Assembly: GCA_934454635.1 (NCBI GenBank)
Contig: CAKSFR010000015.1
Span: forward strand, 7,563-71,562
Length of the DNA: 64,000 nt
Origin: an uncultured Ruminiclostridium sp.
GTDB taxonomy: Bacteria; Bacillota; Clostridia; Oscillospirales; Ruminococcaceae
Direction of reading: 5' to 3'
Positions 61,502 through 64,000 of this stretch are shown here, in pieces (positions within the stretch are counted from its first letter, which is position 1; each line of letters begins with the position of its first letter). The notes below the pieces were generated by a model that was not told the DNA's origin, did no database searches, and was given only the letters and a program-made list of their open reading frames with translations. Position numbers and translations under genes: made by a program.

Positions 61502-62977
61502 TTATTCAATTTCAATAGATTCTATAAAGCATTTCAGTTCAGAAGTTATTTTTTTCTGACTGAAATCAAGAAGACGTTTATTCTGAGTTATTACAACAGA
61601 TGCCCTGTCTCCTCCTGTCATGATCTCATTCATTGCATCTGCATATTTATCAAAATCCTTATTATCAATAAGGATTCCCGCCCCTCCTAACGTTGAAGGA
61701 ACAGCTGAACTACTGTAGGCAACTATTGGAACGTGAAAATACATAGCTTCCACTAAAGGAACACAAAAGCCCTCATGCTCGCTCATGCACAAAAAGACAT
61801 GCGCAACTGAATAATAAGCAAGTATTGCGGCAAATGATATATGCCCCGGGAAAATAACATCTTTTACCCCTAATGTTTCAATATGCTTTACAAGGCTGCG
61901 CCAATATCTGTCACCCTCATTATAAGAGCCTACAAGAAAAAGCCTTGCGTCCCTGTCGTATTTTTCCTTGTAAACGGCAAATGCACTGATAACATCTTCT
62001 ACCTTTTTGTTGGGAGCCATTCTTCCCACAAAAAGGATGTTTGTTCTTCCATCACTGTATTTTTCAATGATCTCACTGTCAGGAGTCTGTTCGTAATCGG
62101 AAAATCTGATAAGTATAGGAAGAACCGTCATCGGGCAGGTGTAACCCATATTGATAAGATCAATCCTGTTAAATTCCGAAACAGGAAGGCAATAATCAAT
62201 ATATTCCTTGATATCTGCAACCTGACTGAGTCCTACTGTACATGCTCTGACAGCATTGTCATCATATCCGTCAAAAAACTGAGGAGGAGTCACATTGTGA
62301 TACCTAAGTACTACCTTGCAACCAAGCTGTTTCACGGTGTCAAAAAGAGTGCATTGTGAAGCAAAGTGATAAATAACTATATCATCTTTATTAAGGACCG
62401 GCATTCTTCTGTAATTTACAGCAGTATCGGCTGGAAGCCTGCTACTCATAGCTTCTGTAAATATTTCGGTAACATACCCGTTTTCACGGAAAAACTTCTT
62501 GAACGCTATGACCTCATTTCCCACTGCGTCACCGAAATTGAGACAGGAGACCAACTGGATTATCCTTGGCTTTCCGTTTTGAGGAAGATAGCATTTTACC
62601 GCCTTGAGGTCGCTTACGTCCCTGTTAAGAGCTTGGATATTTTCTGCGATCGTATCCTGAGTTCTCAGCGCCTGTTCAAGCTTTACTGCGGCATTATCGA
62701 CCTCAGATACACCAAACTTGGAAACAAAGTCATTCCTGTCCCTGTTAAGATTTCTGATATTTTCAGCAATGCATTCCTGAGTACGGTTTATATCCTCAAC
62801 TTTACTGCTGAGTTCGTCTATTATGCGGATAAGCTCCTTGTTATATTCCGTCTGCTGATCAAACATCGGACGATAAATCGGGTAGGTCAGTTTCCGCATA
62901 AAGCGTTTTATCAAGGAAGATGATTTTATGTTTGTATCATTTATTATATACAAATTTCCCACGTCTTCTTTTTTCAT
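61502..62977 (-). CDS. GT4-type glycosyltransferase with N-terminal coiled coil
   Basis: A 491-residue protein. Residues 40-130 are a predicted coiled coil with an internal repeat (RTQECIAENIRNLNRD and RTQDTIAENIQALNRD). Then comes a GT-B fold: IQLVSCLNFGDAVGNEV, YHNVTPPQFFDGYDD, the donor-side LFVGRMAPNKKVEDVISAFA and the E-x7-E motif SEHEGFCVPLVEAM. GT4 enzymes are retaining and commonly add mannose or rhamnose units from GDP sugars, which fits adjacency to gmd/rmd. Confidence 0.9.
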   Translation of the reverse strand: MKKEDVGNLYIINDTNIKSSSLIKRFMRKLTYPIYRPMFDQQTEYNKELIRIIDELSSKVEDINRTQECIAENIRNLNRDRNDFVSKFGVSEVDNAAVKLEQALRTQDTIAENIQALNRDVSDLKAVKCYLPQNGKPRIIQLVSCLNFGDAVGNEVIAFKKFFRENGYVTEIFTEAMSSRLPADTAVNYRRMPVLNKDDIVIYHFASQCTLFDTVKQLGCKVVLRYHNVTPPQFFDGYDDNAVRACTVGLSQVADIKEYIDYCLPVSEFNRIDLINMGYTCPMTVLPILIRFSDYEQTPDSEIIEKYSDGRTNILFVGRMAPNKKVEDVISAFAVYKEKYDRDARLFLVGSYNEGDRYWRSLVKHIETLGVKDVIFPGHISFAAILAYYSVAHVFLCMSEHEGFCVPLVEAMYFHVPIVAYSSSAVPSTLGGAGILIDNKDFDKYADAMNEIMTGGDRASVVITQNKRLLDFSQKKITSELKCFIESIEIE

Positions 62978-64000
62978 TTATTTCTCCCCCTTTTGTGTTA
63001 TTTCGTTCCTGATCTGCTCATTTATTCTATCCGCAAAGTTCTTGTCAAGAAATATTGAATTTATTCCTGTAAATGCATACTCTACATAGTTATTGGATTT
63101 GAGCAACTCAGCGGCATCCTGTGAAAAGCTTTTTTCAGTTACAAGATACGGCTTGTATTCTATGTTCTCAAGCAAAATTATCTTGGGGCGAATTTTGCTG
63201 AAATCAAATTCTTTGAGTATCTGATATTCTATTCCCTCAAGATCAATATTGAGAATATCCATTCCGTCCTTAAAATACCTGTCAAGTATTTCGGATACCG
63301 TAACAGTATTGACGGAATATTTCTGCTTTATGGTTATTTCAGGATTGACTTCACACGCCTTGACTGCCGATTCGTAGTCGAGTGTGCTTAATCCATCTCC
63401 GGAAAGCACGTAAAAATCTGTACTGCCTTTGAATGCCTCATCCGAAGGAACAATAACATTGTTCAGTATCACGTCTCCCTTTCGGTTTTCAGTCAGTTCC
63501 GGTATAAGTTCAGGATTCGCCTCTACCAATACGCCTCTGCCGCCCATTTTATAAAATTTATAGGTATTGCTCAGCTCCTTGGCATGATTTGCACCGAGAT
63601 CAAGATAATTTACTCTGCTGATATCTGTCCTTAAAAATTTAAGGACATACTCACAGATCATATCCTCACCGCTCTGCGAAAAGCTGTTTGCGTCCGCCAA
63701 AGCGTTTGCATCTATTCTGGAAAAAAGCAGATCCAGCCTTCTGTCATGCTCATCAAACCTTAAATTATTTTCATCAAGCCTCTTGTCTATCGTATCAAAA
63801 CGTTTATTGTTTTCGTCAAGACGTTTATCATGAGTGTCAAACCTTAAATTGTTCTCATCAAGCCTCTTGTCTATCGTATCAAAACGTTTATTGTTTTCGT
63901 CAAGACGTTTATCATGAGTGTCGAACCTTAAATTGTTCTCATCAAGCCTCTTGTCTATCGTATCAAAACGTTTATTGTTTTCGTCAAGACGTTTATCATG
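62978..64000 (-). CDS. FkbM-family methyltransferase with repeated coiled-coil N-terminus (runs off the right edge)
   Basis: The frame is open from 64000 to the stop at 62978. The last 240 residues are an FkbM methyltransferase: FSQSGEDMICEYVLKFL, NYLDLGANHAKELSNTY (SAM loop), GVLVEANPELIPELTE, and DILNIDLEGIEYQILKEFD. Upstream, in the same frame, about 85 residues repeat RLDENNKRFDTID and RLDENNLRFDTHD, which form a long hydrophilic helix. A TTG at 63700 could be read as a start, but the repeats are in frame and coding, so the true start lies beyond the window. FkbM enzymes O-methylate sugars or polyketides; here the target is likely the polysaccharide. Confidence 0.88.
   Translation of the reverse strand, partial: HDKRLDENNKRFDTIDKRLDENNLRFDTHDKRLDENNKRFDTIDKRLDENNLRFDTHDKRLDENNKRFDTIDKRLDENNLRFDEHDRRLDLLFSRIDANALADANSFSQSGEDMICEYVLKFLRTDISRVNYLDLGANHAKELSNTYKFYKMGGRGVLVEANPELIPELTENRKGDVILNNVIVPSDEAFKGSTDFYVLSGDGLSTLDYESAVKACEVNPEITIKQKYSVNTVTVSEILDRYFKDGMDILNIDLEGIEYQILKEFDFSKIRPKIILLENIEYKPYLVTEKSFSQDAAELLKSNNYVEYAFTGINSIFLDKNFADRINEQIRNEITQKGEK
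63757..64000 (-). repeat. 84-bp tandem repeat encoding a coiled coil
   Basis: ACCTTAAATT recurs at 63757, 63841 and 63925, exactly 84 bases apart, and the intervening sequence is nearly identical. Each 84-bp unit encodes 28 residues made of two similar 14-residue halves (KRLDENNKRFDTID / KRLDENNLRFDTHD). About 2.9 units are inside the window and the array continues past the edge. Confidence 0.95.

Noticed and set aside
63757..64000. A CRISPR-like array at the right edge
   Set aside because: The 84-bp repeats are contiguous with no unique spacers, and they are in frame with the FkbM gene.

Overview
The window looks like a chromosomal segment of a low-to-mid GC, anaerobic Firmicute of the Clostridia, most likely a Ruminococcus-like member of the Oscillospiraceae. 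The evidence is a lipoprotein GH9 cellulase cut by the left edge, a flavodiiron protein, CheV, a YerC/TrpR-like regulator, a ProB without a PUA domain, DUF4214 repeats, and canonical TTGACA-N17-TATAAT promoters with AGGAGG-type ribosome binding sites. No rRNA, tRNA or CRISPR array was seen.

Layout. Positions 1-30.9 kb are mostly housekeeping genes in short operons. In order they are: GH9 cellulase (partial); cheV plus a cytidylate-kinase-like gene; proB-proA-membrane protein-HAD phosphatase-nucleoside kinase; a two-component system with a peptide-type ABC exporter; an HD-GYP gene; xylB with an FSA-type transaldolase; a membrane-anchored Ntn amidase; a tRNA methyltransferase; a flavodiiron protein; a flippase-like membrane protein; a TPM/zinc-ribbon pair with an aldolase-like protein; yerC-methyltransferase-hslO; a small metallochaperone; and galT with an aminoglycoside-phosphotransferase-like gene. 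Small non-coding repeats lie between these genes: a three-hairpin cloverleaf, a 98-bp MITE-like element in two copies, and a second hairpin repeat in two copies.

Positions 30.9-33.9 kb are a mobile-element scar. It holds an IS3-family element with two frameshifts, followed directly by an IS110-family element whose transposase has one frameshift and whose upstream non-coding part could encode a bridge RNA.

Positions 34-64 kb are one long, visibly more AT-rich surface-polysaccharide locus, all on the minus strand and running off the right edge. It makes at least four activated sugars. (1) GDP-D-rhamnose comes from gmd and rmd. (2) UDP-galactofuranose comes from glf. (3) A dTDP-2,6-dideoxyhexose comes from rfbA, rfbB, an NDP-hexose 2,3-dehydratase, a Gfo/Idh 3-ketoreductase, an RfbC-type epimerase and an SDR 4-ketoreductase. 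(4) A CDP-3,6-dideoxyhexose, probably with a carbon branch, comes from rfbF, rfbG, rfbH, a YerE-like TPP enzyme, an unusual DRE-TIM aldolase fusion, a HAD phosphatase and an SDR reductase. Pathways 3 and 4 each sit in a cassette with a GtrA-type small membrane protein, a GtrB-type GT2 enzyme and a large polytopic GT-C-like protein. The two large proteins share a C-terminal beta-sandwich-like domain. This suggests two parallel systems that add rare sugars to a surface polymer outside the membrane. At the right edge, an FkbM methyltransferase carries a long coiled coil built from 84-bp tandem repeats, next to a GT4 enzyme that also has a repeated coiled-coil N-terminus. This recalls the coiled-coil chain-length rulers of other polysaccharide systems.
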